From an uncultured Pseudomonadota bacterium (GTDB taxonomy: Bacteria; Pseudomonadota; Gammaproteobacteria; Steroidobacterales; Steroidobacteraceae): a stretch of 53,182 bases of DNA. The DNA is taken from positions 1 through 53,182 of the forward strand of contig CAIPVV010000027.1 in assembly GCA_903868595.1 (NCBI GenBank). Reading direction: 5' to 3'. This document shows positions 26,446 through 35,799 of the stretch, piece by piece. Under the pieces are notes generated by a model. It searched no databases, was not told the DNA's origin, and worked only from the letters and a program-made list of their open reading frames with translations. Numbering within the stretch: position 1 is the first letter of the stretch; the number at the start of each line of letters is the position of its first letter. The position numbers and the translations under genes were made by a program.

Positions 26446-28083
26446 ATGAGCGACAAGCGCAAATCCAGCCGAGCCACCAGCCAGAGCGACCCAAGCACGC
26501 TGGACCGCCGCAGTTTCATGGGCAGCGCCCTGGGCGCGGCCGCCAGCATCGGTGCCGTCGCTTCCACGGGACTCGGCGCGGCCGCCCCCGCCGCGGCGCA
26601 AGCGCCCGGCCCGATGTCCAGCGACATGCTGGACCGCTACGTGCCGACGCCGAAGGAAGGCAAGAAGCCGCAGCTGTTCCGTGCCGAGATCACCATCAGC
26701 GACGTGGAAGTCGACGGCAAGATCCCCAGTGACCTGAAGGGTGCGTTCTACCGCACGGGCCCCGACGCGCAGTACCCCCTCGCCCCCGGCAACATTCCCT
26801 TCGACGGCGAAGGCCACGTGAGCATGTTCGAGTTTGAGAACGGCCGCGTGAACTTCAAGAGCCGCTTCGTGCGCAACGAGCGCTACGTCGCGCAGGAGAA
26901 GGCGGGCAAGATCCTCTTCCCCATGTACCGCAATCCCTACCTGGATGACCCGAGCGTCAAGGGCAAGAGCCGCGGCACGCACAACACGCACATCATCCAT
27001 CACAACGGCGTGCTGCTGGCGCTGAAGGAAGACAGCCCGCCGGCCGCGATGGACCTGCGCACGCTGGAAACGCTGGACCCGGTGTACCGCTTCAACGGCC
27101 AGCTGGAGAGCCAGACCTTCACCGCACATCCGAAGACCGATTCGGAGACCGGCAACATGGTCGCCTTCGGCTACGAGGCCAAGGGATTCGCGACCGACGA
27201 CGTGAACGTCTTCGAATACACGCCCAAGGGCAAGAAGGTGTGGGACGCGTGGGTCAAGGTGCCCTACGTCGGCATGCTGCATGACTTCGCCGTCACGCAG
27301 CACTACATCGTGCTGTACGTGATCCCGCTGGCCTACGACGCCGAGCAGATCAAGCGCGGCGGCATCCACTGGTCCTGGAACAACGGCCAGCCGACCTACT
27401 TCGGCTTCTTCCGCCGCGGTGGCGACGGCAAGGACATCCGCTGGATCAAGGGCCCGGAGCGCAGTTCCACGCACGTGCTGGGCTGCTTCGACGATGGCAA
27501 GCGACTGGTCGTGGACTGCGAGATGTCCGCCTACAATCCGTTCCCGTTCATGCCGATGCGCGACGGCTCGCGCTGGGATCCGGTGCGTGGCGCCAGCCGC
27601 ATGACCCGCCTGTCGGTGGATCTGTCCAAGAAGACCCCGAAGGACTATGGCATCGAGGTCCTGTACCAGAACCTGATCGGCGCGCTGCCGCGCCAGGATG
27701 ATCGCTACAACACGATGCCCTACAAGATCGGCTTCCTGCCGTGCCCGGACCCGGACCCGAAGGACCCCGGCAAGCGCCCCTCCTCCTGCTACGCCCGCAT
27801 GGACCATTCCACCAAATCCGTGCAGATCTACCGCGGCGAGGAAGACGTGACGCTCGCCGAGGCCTGCTTCGCACCGCGCAGCAAGTCCGCGCCGGAAGGC
27901 AGCGGCTACCTGATGGGCGTCGCGAGCCATGCCAAGGAGAACGGGCGCTGCGACTTGGTGATCCTGGACGCCGAGCACGTGGACCAGGGACCGGTGGCCA
28001 CGGTGAGGCTGCCGACCAAGATCGCTGGCCAGATCCACGGCTGGTGGGTACCGGAGGCGGACCTGCCGCCGAAGAAGGCCTAG
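26446..28083 (+). CDS. Carotenoid oxygenase family protein (RPE65/lignostilbene dioxygenase type) with Tat-like signal
   Basis: A 545-residue non-haem iron oxygenase that cleaves carbon-carbon double bonds in carotenoids, apocarotenoids or stilbenes. Family features are GAFYRTGPDAQYP, PFDGEGHVSMFEF, the His segments GTHNTHIIHHNG, TAHPKTD, YVGMLHDFAVTQHYIVL, and the last iron-ligand region IAGQIHGWWVPEADL. A twin-arginine-like leader (DRRSFMGSALGAAASIGAVAS) predicts export of the folded enzyme. The ATG at 26446 has GGGGG ten bases upstream; an ATG at 26335 lacks one. The neighbouring porin and aromatic-acid-type carrier fit a lignin-derived or phenylpropanoid substrate, but that is inference. 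Confidence 0.87.
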   Translation: MSDKRKSSRATSQSDPSTLDRRSFMGSALGAAASIGAVASTGLGAAAPAAAQAPGPMSSDMLDRYVPTPKEGKKPQLFRAEITISDVEVDGKIPSDLKGAFYRTGPDAQYPLAPGNIPFDGEGHVSMFEFENGRVNFKSRFVRNERYVAQEKAGKILFPMYRNPYLDDPSVKGKSRGTHNTHIIHHNGVLLALKEDSPPAAMDLRTLETLDPVYRFNGQLESQTFTAHPKTDSETGNMVAFGYEAKGFATDDVNVFEYTPKGKKVWDAWVKVPYVGMLHDFAVTQHYIVLYVIPLAYDAEQIKRGGIHWSWNNGQPTYFGFFRRGGDGKDIRWIKGPERSSTHVLGCFDDGKRLVVDCEMSAYNPFPFMPMRDGSRWDPVRGASRMTRLSVDLSKKTPKDYGIEVLYQNLIGALPRQDDRYNTMPYKIGFLPCPDPDPKDPGKRPSSCYARMDHSTKSVQIYRGEEDVTLAEACFAPRSKSAPEGSGYLMGVASHAKENGRCDLVILDAEHVDQGPVATVRLPTKIAGQIHGWWVPEADLPPKKA

Positions 28084-28121
28084 GGCGGCCGGCCTCGCGC
28101 GAGGCGCCAGGTCAAGACCCG

Positions 28122-28151
28122 GGGCGGTGGAGCAATCCCCCGCCCTTTTTT
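28122..28151 (+). terminator. Rho-independent terminator of the carotenoid oxygenase gene
   Basis: GGGCGG (28122-28127) pairs with CCGCCC (28140-28145) and is followed by six T residues, 39 bases after the stop codon. Confidence 0.75.
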
Positions 28152-28190
28152 AGGTGCGGGCTTTCTTGGCGGTCCCGCCAGGGGCTGCTC

Positions 28191-28219
28191 AAAGAAAAAG
28201 GGCGCCGCAAGCGGCGCCC
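28191..28219 (-). terminator. Rho-independent terminator of the porin gene
   Basis: GGGCGCCGC-AA-GCGGCGCCC is a perfect 9-bp stem. Read on the minus strand it is followed by TTTTTCTTT, and it lies about 30 bases after the porin stop. Confidence 0.85.
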
Positions 28220-28249
28220 TTCCTCCTGCCCTACCTAGAACCAGAACGA

Positions 28250-29791
28250 TCAGTTCTGGTACGGGTAGTAGCGCACCGACAGCATGCCGGTCGTCATGCG
28301 GGTATCCGGCTGCAGGCCGTTCAGCCCCGCCAGCGAGACCACTTTGGTGGAGGTCAACATCAGTCCCAGCTGCATGTTGCCCAGGGCGCCGCGGTAGTAC
28401 TTCCACGTGCCGCCAATGGCCGTCTGCGAACTCTCGCCGAGGTTCGGGGCGCAGGTGCCGCCTTCGAACGAGCAACCCGACAGGTTGATGTTCGGAGCGC
28501 CGTAGCCGACGTAACCGCCGGTAATCGCCGTGTAGTTGGCGTCGACCTTTTCTTTGCCGTAGTACGCGTACAGGTCGATCGTGCTGGTCGGATGCGCCGT
28601 GAGGCCCAGGAGGAACGTCGTACCCTTGAGCGCCTGCACGCCGCCAGCGGCGTTGTAGGTGGCGTCGGGCAACTGCGCGGAGCCGTAGCGGCCAATGCCG
28701 TTGCCCGTCAGGAAGCTGCCCTGGACCTCCAGCTGCTTGGGGAGCAGCGACAGCAGCACGCTGCCGCCGATGCCGTTGCCCGTGGCCGTATTGTTCTGGC
28801 CCGCAGTCACAGCCGTGCCCGGCAGGCGGTCCTTCAACTGTCGGGTCAGGGCAAACAGCTCGTAGTGGCCGTAGCCCGGGTCGACGGCGACCTTGGCGAT
28901 GATGTCGGGCATGCCATCGAAGGTATAGGTGTTGGCGCTGTTGTACAGGCTGCCGCTTGGCAAGGTGGCGATCGGGGTTACGCCAGCGATGGTCGGGGCT
29001 TTGCCAGAGAACAGGCCCTGCGGACTCTCGAAGGAGAGGCCGGCGGTCACGAACTTGTTGAACTTCTCCACGAAGCGGATCTGCGGGTTGCGGGTCCAGT
29101 TAAAGCCAGGGACGTACTGCGAATCCAGCACTGCCGGCGCATTTTCGCTGCGGGCGACGATGCCGGGGGTCTTGGTCTGCGTCAGCAGCGACCAGTTCTG
29201 GCCAGCCAGCATCGAGAAGCCGTTGGCATCGTTGAAGTACTGACCGTACACGTTGCGCACGCGGATGTTGTAGCTGTTGCTCTCCTTCGAGTTGGCGGTC
29301 TGGGCGGCGCCCAGGAAGTCCATCTCGTAGTAGCCTTCGGCGTGCTGGTGGCCGTCAGACGGGCCGGAGATGAGCAGCGAAAGGCGGCTGTGCCGAGCGC
29401 TCTCGCGGAATTCGTTCAGGTTATGCGCCGATGAATTGGCGAAGGGAACCGCGTTGAAGCTGGAAGCCACGTCCGCTTCTTCGTTGCGATTGCGGTAGAT
29501 GGTCGTGAAATCCAGAAAGCCGCCGAACTTCAGGTTCACGGGACCCATCTGGATGCCGTCGAACTTGGCCGAGGCCGGCGCCGCGGAGGTCGTGCTGGCG
29601 ACCGCCGGGGCGGGCGCCTTCTGCGCCGCCTGCATCGCGTCCAGCTTCTGCTGCATCTCCTGGATCTGCTTCTTCATCGCCTCCAGGTCGGCGTTGCTCA
29701 CCTGGGCGCTGGCCAGCGGGGCGTAAAGCCCGGCGGCAAGCAGCAGCGTGGCGGCGGAGAGGAACGGGGCACGGACAGCGGGTAGCGACAT
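28250..29791 (-). CDS. Outer-membrane porin, DcaP-like
   Basis: A 513-residue protein with a signal peptide (to about residue 29, ASAQ) and a short trimerisation-type coiled coil (LEAMKKQIQEMQQKLDAMQ). A long beta-barrel region follows, rich in alternating aromatic and polar residues (KFGGFLDFTTIYRNRN, YEMDFLGAAQT, NVYGQYFNDANGFSMLAGQNWSLL, ending SVRYYPYQ). This matches DcaP-type channels for dicarboxylates and aromatic acids. The ATG at 29791 has an AGAGG element. Convergent with the carotenoid oxygenase; the next gene upstream on the same strand is an AAHS-type carrier, so the pair may move one substrate across both membranes. Confidence 0.85.
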   Translation of the reverse strand: MSLPAVRAPFLSAATLLLAAGLYAPLASAQVSNADLEAMKKQIQEMQQKLDAMQAAQKAPAPAVASTTSAAPASAKFDGIQMGPVNLKFGGFLDFTTIYRNRNEEADVASSFNAVPFANSSAHNLNEFRESARHSRLSLLISGPSDGHQHAEGYYEMDFLGAAQTANSKESNSYNIRVRNVYGQYFNDANGFSMLAGQNWSLLTQTKTPGIVARSENAPAVLDSQYVPGFNWTRNPQIRFVEKFNKFVTAGLSFESPQGLFSGKAPTIAGVTPIATLPSGSLYNSANTYTFDGMPDIIAKVAVDPGYGHYELFALTRQLKDRLPGTAVTAGQNNTATGNGIGGSVLLSLLPKQLEVQGSFLTGNGIGRYGSAQLPDATYNAAGGVQALKGTTFLLGLTAHPTSTIDLYAYYGKEKVDANYTAITGGYVGYGAPNINLSGCSFEGGTCAPNLGESSQTAIGGTWKYYRGALGNMQLGLMLTSTKVVSLAGLNGLQPDTRMTTGMLSVRYYPYQN

Positions 29792-30089
29792 ACAAACCTC
29801 TGGGACTTCAGTTGGCGACTGCATCTTTCTGGGCCGCGGGGAGTGATTCCGGTGTCTACGGCGAGCAAAAATACTTCCGTTATGTGACAGCGGTGTGAAA
29901 CGTCGGCATTTCGACGCTGTTGCGAAATACTCACACTGTGGGCCGGAGGGCGTCGGGTCGACCGGCGTCAACGGGCTTGTTGCACAGTCTTGATGCAGGA
30001 CTTGGCGTTCAGCACGGGAGCAGTCGGGCGTGCGGCCTGCGGGTGACGCGGGAACAGCCCGTCGCGTCAGCGCGGCGTGCCACGGGCGG
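29792..30089 (-). promoter_or_regulatory. Upstream region of the porin gene
   Basis: About 300 bases. Nested inverted repeats occur here: GGTGTGA (29885-29891) with TCACACT (29931-29937), and inside them CGTCG-GCATTT-CGACG. These could bind a regulator of porin expression. No gene is seen. Confidence 0.35.
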
Positions 30090-31451
30090 CTAGTGGATCA
30101 GGCCGGCGCCACCTTCGTTGCGGATATCCACCTTGCGCAGTACCAGCAGCAGCGTGGCCAGCGTCGCGATCGACAGGGGCACCATCGGCACGTAGAACAT
30201 CTGCTGCACGGGCATGCCGATGCCCAGGAAGTAGCTGCCCACCAGCGGGCCACTCAGGGATCCCACGCGGCCCACGCCCAGCGCAGCACCCACGCCCGTG
30301 GGACGGCAGGACACCGGGTAGATCAGGCCCGCGGCCGCGTTGAGCGCGCCCTGGCAGCCGATGATCCCAAAGCCGGAGAGGCACACCGCCAGCGTCAGCA
30401 GCGTCGCGGATGCAAAGCCGGTGGTGGCGATCGTGAAGACCCCCACCAGCCCGGACACCAGCAGCGCCAGGATCCACGCCAGGCCCATGCGTCCCAGCAG
30501 CAGCGCGGTGGCCAGCGCGGCGATGGTGCCACCCCAGTGCAGCGCGAGGTTCGTGAAGGCGGTCTGCACCTCGGAGAGACCGGCGCTGTTCAGGATCACC
30601 GACATCCAGCTGTTGATGAAGTGCATCGACAGGAGCGTGCACGCGAACATCACCCACAGCAGCGGCGTGGTCACGCCCAGGTCTGCGGCAAACAGCTGTT
30701 TAAAGCCACCGCGGCGCGGGCTGCCGTCGGCATTGCCGCGCAGCGCGAACACCGTGTCGGCGGCGATCTCGATCCCCGGGTCCAGCACCCGTGCCCGCGT
30801 GGCCACCTGCTCGCGATGGCTGCCGCGGTGCGCGAGGAACAGGAGCGACTCCGGCAGCGCCAGCGCCAGGAGCAGTGCAATCAGCAGCGGCACCAGGCCG
30901 CCGACGACGAACAGCGCCTGCCAGCCGTAGTGCGGCACGAGCCAGGCGGCAACGAAGCTCGGCATGCCGCTGCCCAGCGACATGCCGATGATGGGCACGC
31001 TGGTCAGGGCCGCGCGTCGCTTGGCGGGCGTGATCTCCGCGGTGAGCGCGATCACGTTCGGCAGCACGCCGCCCAGACCCATGCCGGTCAGGAAGCGCAG
31101 CGTCGCCAGTGCGGGCAGCGAGTGCACCAGCAGGCAGCCCAGCGAGGTCAGGCCGTAGAGGATCGTGCCGACCACGATCACGCGCTTGCGGCCGAAGCGG
31201 TCCCCGGTGCGCCCGAGAAACATCGCGCCAAACATCATGCCCAGCAGGTTCGCCGAGAGCACCGGCCCCAGCGCCTGCGGCGCGATGCCCCAGTCCTTGG
31301 CCAGGCGCGGCGCGGCGAAGGCCAGCAGCTGCAGGTCGAAGCCATCGCACAGCAGCGCGATGAGCAGCAGGCCCAGGATCAGGTAGTTGCGGGGGGTGAG
31401 GGACTGCCGGTCGATGAGTTCATCGACGTACACGGTGGGGGACTGGGCCAT
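30090..31451 (-). CDS. MFS transporter, aromatic acid:H+ symporter (AAHS/PcaK-like)
   Basis: A 453-residue twelve-helix carrier. The first helix carries the AAHS signature LLCDGFDLQLLAFAAPRLAKDWG. The loop GRTGDRFGRKRVIV follows helix 2, and RFLTGMGLGGVLPNVIALTAE matches the family. A large central loop separates the halves. Family members import protocatechuate, 4-hydroxybenzoate, vanillate and similar acids with protons. The ATG follows AAGGAA directly and overlaps the neighbourhood of the stop of a 31-codon FMN-reductase remnant, suggesting coupled translation. The gene is downstream of acetoacetyl-CoA synthetase. Confidence 0.9.
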   Translation of the reverse strand: MAQSPTVYVDELIDRQSLTPRNYLILGLLLIALLCDGFDLQLLAFAAPRLAKDWGIAPQALGPVLSANLLGMMFGAMFLGRTGDRFGRKRVIVVGTILYGLTSLGCLLVHSLPALATLRFLTGMGLGGVLPNVIALTAEITPAKRRAALTSVPIIGMSLGSGMPSFVAAWLVPHYGWQALFVVGGLVPLLIALLLALALPESLLFLAHRGSHREQVATRARVLDPGIEIAADTVFALRGNADGSPRRGGFKQLFAADLGVTTPLLWVMFACTLLSMHFINSWMSVILNSAGLSEVQTAFTNLALHWGGTIAALATALLLGRMGLAWILALLVSGLVGVFTIATTGFASATLLTLAVCLSGFGIIGCQGALNAAAGLIYPVSCRPTGVGAALGVGRVGSLSGPLVGSYFLGIGMPVQQMFYVPMVPLSIATLATLLLVLRKVDIRNEGGAGLIH

Positions 31452-31454
31452 CGG

Positions 31455-31550
31455 TTATTTCCTTGCCGCGAAATCAATGAACTGGCGCAGGAGCGCCGTG
31501 TTGAGCGATCCGCGTCGCAGGCTTCCCGACAGTCCGATGAGGCGTGTCAT
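31455..31550 (-). pseudogene. 31-residue remnant of an NADPH-dependent FMN reductase, now a leader ORF
   Basis: Between the acetoacetyl-CoA synthetase and carrier genes an ATG with a good AGGGGA ribosome site opens a 31-codon frame. Its product begins MTRLIGLSGSLRRGSLNTALL, which is the flavin-phosphate loop of the NADPH-dependent FMN reductase family (consensus ISGSLRxGSxNxxLL). The frame then ends FIDFAARK and TAA. Intact members have about 180-190 residues, so all but the first strand-loop-helix is lost. The stop lies in AAGGAAATAA, overlapping the ribosome site of the carrier gene. It may persist as a translated leader. Confidence 0.7.
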
Positions 31551-31560
31551 CGAGTCCCCT

Positions 31561-33552
31561 TTACAGCTGGTAGTCCTGCTGCTCGCGCGCGTAGGCGATG
31601 TAGAAGTCCAGCGACTGCGGGTTGGCCATGGCATCGCGGTTGGCCGCCTTCTCCGCCGCCATGCCGGAGAGGATGCGCCGCACCGGCACCTCCATGCGCT
31701 TGCCGCTGATCGTGTAGGGCACGTCCGGCGCCGCGTAGATCTTGTCCGGCACGTGCCGGGGTGAGTACTCGGAGCGCAGCTTGGCGCGGATCTGCTCGCG
31801 CATGGCGTCGTCCAGGACCTTGCCCTCGGCCATCTTCACGAACAGCGGCATGAAGAACGTGCCGCCCGGCAGGTCCAGGTTCACGATCACCGCATCCTCC
31901 ACGCCCGGCACGTGGCAGACGGTGCGGTAGATCTCCGACGTGCCGATGCGCACGCCGTGACGGTTCAGCGTCGCGTCGCTGCGGCCCAGCACGAAGCAGC
32001 CACCGCGCTGGTTGACCTTGAAGAAGTCGCCCTGGCGCCAGAGCCCCGGGAAGTCGGAGAAATACGTCTCGGTCAGGCGCTCGTGGTTCTTGTCGTTCCA
32101 CAACCCGATCGGCATCGAGGGCATGGGCTCCACGACCACCATCTCGCCAACCTCGTTGACCACGCGCTCGCCCCGCTCGTTGAGCGCATAGGCGGCCACG
32201 CCCAGGCAGCGCGCCTGGATCTCGCCGGCGTACTGCGGCAGGATCACCACGCCGCCGACGAAGCCGGAGCAGATGTCGGTGCCGCCGCTGCCCGGGGCGA
32301 CCCAGGCCGTCTTCTTCACGTTCTCGTGGAACCAGGCCTGGCATTCCGGCGTGACCGGCGAGCCGGCCACCGTCACCGAATCCAGGCTCGTCAGGTCGAA
32401 CTTGTCCCGCGGCACCAGGCCCGCCTTGGCCAGGATCGACTGGTAGGTGGGGCTCGCGCCGAACAGGTTCGCCTTGGAGTCCTGCACCATCTTCCACAGC
32501 AGGTCGCCGTCCGGCCAGGCCGGATTGCCGTCGTAGAGCACCGGGGAGACGTTGGAGAGCAGGGAACTGTTCAGGAAGTTCCACATCATCCAGCCGGTCG
32601 TGGTGAAGAAGAAGATGCGCTCGCCGGCACGCAGGTCGAAGTTGAAGGCCAGGTGCTTCATCTGCTCGAGCAGGATGCCGCCGTGGCTGTGCATGATCGG
32701 CTTGGGCAGGCCCGTCGTGCCGGAGGAGAAGAGGATCCACAGCGGATGGCCGAACGGCACCTCCTCGTACGTGAACTGCTCCCGGCTGACCGGCGGGTGC
32801 TGCAGCAGGTCGTCCCAGAACAGCGTGCCCGGGGCGATCGGCGTGCGGTCGGCCTTGTTCAGGTAGGGCAGGTAGATCACCTGCTTGAGGGTGGTGAGCT
32901 TGGCCAGGATCTTCTCGACCTCGGCGCGGCGGTCAAACGGCTTGCCGCCGTACTGGTAGCCGTCCACGTGCAGCAGCACCGTGGGCTGCAGCTGCGAGAA
33001 GCGGTCCAGCACGCCCGGCGTGCCGAAGTCCGGCCCGCAGGAGCTCCAGATCGCCCCGATACTCGTGGTGGCGAGCATCATGATCAGCGCCTCGGGAATG
33101 TTGGGCACGTAGGCGACGACGCGGTCGCCGCGCGCAAGGCCCATCTTGCGAAGCTGCGTGGCCAGGATGCGCACCTTGCCGGCCAACTCCTCCCACGAGA
33201 TCTCCGTGAGGGGGCAGCGCTCGTTCAGGTGCAGGACGGCCGTGGCGTTGGGGCGCTCATGGCGCAGCATGTGGCGCGCGTAGTTGAGCTCGGCCCCCGG
33301 GAACCACTCGGTCCCCGGCATGGTGCGCTTGCCCAGCACCGCGGTGGGCGGCTTGCTGGCCTCGATGCCGAAGTAGTCCCAGCAGGACTGCCAGAACCCG
33401 TCCAGGTCCGTGGTGGACCAGCGCCAGAGGGCTTCGTAGTCCTCGAATTCCTTACCGCGATGCTCCTTGAGCCACTGACGGTAGTGCGTCAGGCGTGCGT
33501 TCTTGATGCGCTCCGGCGACGGTGACCAGAGCAGCTCCCCTTCTTGGACCAT
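31561..33552 (-). CDS. Acetoacetate-CoA ligase (acetoacetyl-CoA synthetase)
   Basis: A 663-residue adenylate-forming enzyme that activates acetoacetate. It carries the long N-terminal part typical of this group (FEDYEALWRWSTTDLDGFWQSCWDYFGI). Next come WFPGAELNYARHML, the phosphate loop LFSSGTTGLPKPIMHSHGG, TTTGWMMWN, the ATP motif RQGDFFKVNQRGGCFVLGRSD and the C-terminal lysine in YTISGKRMEVPVRRIL. The ATG at 33552 is six bases after GGGGGGAG. It is divergent from a five-gene operon and upstream of the AAHS carrier. Acetoacetyl-CoA would feed central metabolism from ketone bodies or from aromatic/branched-chain degradation. Confidence 0.92.
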   Translation of the reverse strand: MVQEGELLWSPSPERIKNARLTHYRQWLKEHRGKEFEDYEALWRWSTTDLDGFWQSCWDYFGIEASKPPTAVLGKRTMPGTEWFPGAELNYARHMLRHERPNATAVLHLNERCPLTEISWEELAGKVRILATQLRKMGLARGDRVVAYVPNIPEALIMMLATTSIGAIWSSCGPDFGTPGVLDRFSQLQPTVLLHVDGYQYGGKPFDRRAEVEKILAKLTTLKQVIYLPYLNKADRTPIAPGTLFWDDLLQHPPVSREQFTYEEVPFGHPLWILFSSGTTGLPKPIMHSHGGILLEQMKHLAFNFDLRAGERIFFFTTTGWMMWNFLNSSLLSNVSPVLYDGNPAWPDGDLLWKMVQDSKANLFGASPTYQSILAKAGLVPRDKFDLTSLDSVTVAGSPVTPECQAWFHENVKKTAWVAPGSGGTDICSGFVGGVVILPQYAGEIQARCLGVAAYALNERGERVVNEVGEMVVVEPMPSMPIGLWNDKNHERLTETYFSDFPGLWRQGDFFKVNQRGGCFVLGRSDATLNRHGVRIGTSEIYRTVCHVPGVEDAVIVNLDLPGGTFFMPLFVKMAEGKVLDDAMREQIRAKLRSEYSPRHVPDKIYAAPDVPYTISGKRMEVPVRRILSGMAAEKAANRDAMANPQSLDFYIAYAREQQDYQL

Positions 33553-33696
33553 CGACAACTCCCCCCAAAATGGCGCGCTATTGAAGCACGATTTTCGCCC
33601 CAGCGGCGCGCGTCGGCAGGGACCGCGGGCGGTTGACTTTGCCCCCTCCAGTCGGACAATTCACCCTCTCTTCCCGCCACGCCCGGGGCTCCCCCG

Positions 33697-34443
33697 ATGT
33701 CCGCCGAACCGCTCGTACTCGTCCCCGGCCTGCTCTGCGATGAGGCGGTCTGGGCGCCCCAGATACGGGCGCTGCAAGCGCGCTTCCCGGTCCAGGTCCC
33801 CCACCACGGGGAGCGCGACAGCCTGGGGGCGATGGCCGAAGCCATCCTCGCGCAGGCCGCGCCGCGCTTCGCGCTCGCCGGGCATTCGATGGGCGGGCGG
33901 GTGGCGCTGGAGGTCTACGCGCGGGCCCCGGAGCGCGTGACGCGACTGGCGCTGCTGGACACGGGCTACGAGGGCTTCGCGGACGGCGCGGCCGGGGAGC
34001 GCGAGCGCGACGGGCGGCTGCGGCTGCTGGGCATCGCCCGCAGCCAGGGCATGCGGCCGATGGGGGCCGACTGGGCGCGCGGCATGGTGCACCCGGCGCG
34101 GCTCACGGATACCGCGCTGATGGAGGCGATCCTGGACATGATCGCCCGCGCGAACCCCGCGGTCTTCGCGGCGCAGATCCGGGCCCTGCTGGCCCGGCCG
34201 GACCGCACCGCCCTGCTGCCCCGGATCGCAGTGCCGACCCTGGTGCTCTGCGGCCACGAGGACAGCTGGAGCCCTATCGAGCGCCACCGCGTGATGGCCG
34301 CCCAGATCCCCCACAGCGTGCTCGTGGACATTCCCGACAGCGGGCACATGTGCACGATGGAACGACCCGAGGAGGTAAGCCAGGCGCTGCGCGCCTGGCT
34401 TACCGACGCCCCGCAGATCCCTGCCGCCCCGAAGGAGCCGTGA
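33697..34443 (+). CDS. Alpha/beta hydrolase
   Basis: A 248-residue alpha/beta-hydrolase. It has an oxyanion region LVLVPGLLCDEAVW, nucleophile elbow GHSMGG with Ser64, acidic residue in LCGHEDSWSP and catalytic His in DSGHMCTMERPEEV, so the triad is complete. No signal peptide. The closest type is the carboxyl-ester or enol-lactone hydrolase group found in catabolic operons, but the substrate is unknown. First gene of a tight operon: the next start is three bases after its stop. Confidence 0.88.
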   Translation: MSAEPLVLVPGLLCDEAVWAPQIRALQARFPVQVPHHGERDSLGAMAEAILAQAAPRFALAGHSMGGRVALEVYARAPERVTRLALLDTGYEGFADGAAGERERDGRLRLLGIARSQGMRPMGADWARGMVHPARLTDTALMEAILDMIARANPAVFAAQIRALLARPDRTALLPRIAVPTLVLCGHEDSWSPIERHRVMAAQIPHSVLVDIPDSGHMCTMERPEEVSQALRAWLTDAPQIPAAPKEP

Positions 34444-34446
34444 CCC

Positions 34447-34875
34447 ATGAGCGAAGCCGACGACCTTGAAGCCTGCCGCAACCTAAGCGCCGACTACGTG
34501 GCCTGCGTCGATGCGCAGGACTATGAGCGCCTGCGCGAGCTGTTCGTGCCGGACGCCGTGTTTGCCCGGCCGACCGACCCGGACACCCTCGTGCACGGGG
34601 TCGAGGCGATCATCGCGGGCTTCGCGGCCCGCCCGCGCAGCCGCCTGACGCAGCACCTGATGGCCCAGATCCGCATCACGCCGGTGGGTCCGGATGAGGC
34701 GCGCGGCCACGCGAGCCTCACGCTGTACACGGCCGATGCGGGCGAAGCGCCGCAGCCGGGCAAGGGCCGCAAGGGCTCGGGTCCGCTGATCGGCCTCTAC
34801 GAGGACCGCTACGTGCGCACGCCGGCGGGCTGGCGCTTTGCCGAGCGCTTCGGGCGCGTCACGCTGCACACTTAA
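34447..34875 (+). CDS. SnoaL-like (NTF2-fold) protein, cytoplasmic
   Basis: A 142-residue single-domain NTF2-like protein: ACRNLSADYVACVDAQDYERLRELFVPDAVFARP and a conserved end LIGLYEDRYVRTPAGWRFAERFGRVTL. No signal peptide. This group includes hydratases, isomerases and dehydratases such as scytalone dehydratase, so a role as a small catabolic enzyme is possible. It sits three bases after the hydrolase and three bases before the DUF1932 dehydrogenase, so the genes are surely co-transcribed. Confidence 0.82.
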   Translation: MSEADDLEACRNLSADYVACVDAQDYERLRELFVPDAVFARPTDPDTLVHGVEAIIAGFAARPRSRLTQHLMAQIRITPVGPDEARGHASLTLYTADAGEAPQPGKGRKGSGPLIGLYEDRYVRTPAGWRFAERFGRVTLHT

Positions 34876-34878
34876 TAG

Positions 34879-35799
34879 ATGTTCCCGCCCAGTGCGACGA
34901 TTGCCCTGATCGGCTTTGGCGAGGCCGGCGGCATCCTGGGGGCGGATCTGGCCAAGCGGGGCTGCGCGATGCGCGCCTACGACATCCTGCTGGATGACCC
35001 GGCGACCCGCGAGCCGATGCTGGCGCGGCTGGCCGCCGCCGGCGTGGATCCGGCGCCGAGCCTGGCGGAGGCGCTGCAGGGGGCGAAGCTCGTGATCAGC
35101 GCGGTCACCGCCGCCGCCTCGCAGGACGTGGCGCGCGCCGCAGGCCCCCTCCTGCGGGAGGGCCAGCTGTTCCTGGACCTGAACTCCGTCTCCCCCGATA
35201 CCAAGCGCGCCTGTGCGGCGTGGGTACAGGCGAGCGGTGCCGCGTACGTGGAGGCCGCGGTCATGGCGCCGGTACCGCCGCAGCGGCTCCAGGTGCCGAT
35301 GCTGCTGGGCGGGGCGCGCGCCGCGGACCTTGCGCCGGCGCTCACCGCGCTGGGGATGAACGCGCAGGCCGTAGCGCAGCAGATCGGCGTGGCCTCGGCC
35401 ATCAAGATGTGCCGCAGCGTGATGATCAAGGGACTGGAAGCCCTGGCGGTGGAGAGCCTGCTCAGCGCGCGGCACTACGGCGCGGAGGACGCCGTGCTCG
35501 CCTCCCTCGCGGCGACCTTCCCGTCGCTGGGCTGGACCGCGCAGCAGCCGGACTACCTGATCAGCCGCGTGGCCGAGCACGGCCGGCGCCGCGCGGCGGA
35601 ATTGCGCGAAGCTGCCGCGACAGTCAGTGCCGCGGGCATCGAACCTCGCATGGCGCTCGCGACCGCAGCGTCGCAAGATGCCCTGGTGGAGGCGATGGCC
35701 GAGGCCGGCATCTCCTACGAGCGCGAGAGCGCGTTCTCGTGGCGGTCGCTCGCGGACCGCCTCGCAACGAGTCGATCCGGACGGGGGAAGAAAACATGA
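34879..35799 (+). CDS. DUF1932 / 6-phosphogluconate-dehydrogenase-like NAD(P) oxidoreductase
   Basis: A 306-residue two-domain beta-hydroxyacid-dehydrogenase-type enzyme. The N-terminal Rossmann fold has IALIGFGEAGGILGADL near residue 7. ISAVTAAAS and FLDLNSVSPDTKR follow in the substrate region. The C-terminal helical domain (IKMCRSVMIKGLEALAVESLLSARHYG) is DUF1932, with the lysine in the position of the catalytic base. Products of this family include phosphogluconate-like and 3-hydroxyacid dehydrogenases; the true substrate is unknown. Overlaps the next gene by four bases (ATGA). Confidence 0.85.
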   Translation: MFPPSATIALIGFGEAGGILGADLAKRGCAMRAYDILLDDPATREPMLARLAAAGVDPAPSLAEALQGAKLVISAVTAAASQDVARAAGPLLREGQLFLDLNSVSPDTKRACAAWVQASGAAYVEAAVMAPVPPQRLQVPMLLGGARAADLAPALTALGMNAQAVAQQIGVASAIKMCRSVMIKGLEALAVESLLSARHYGAEDAVLASLAATFPSLGWTAQQPDYLISRVAEHGRRRAAELREAAATVSAAGIEPRMALATAASQDALVEAMAEAGISYERESAFSWRSLADRLATSRSGRGKKT

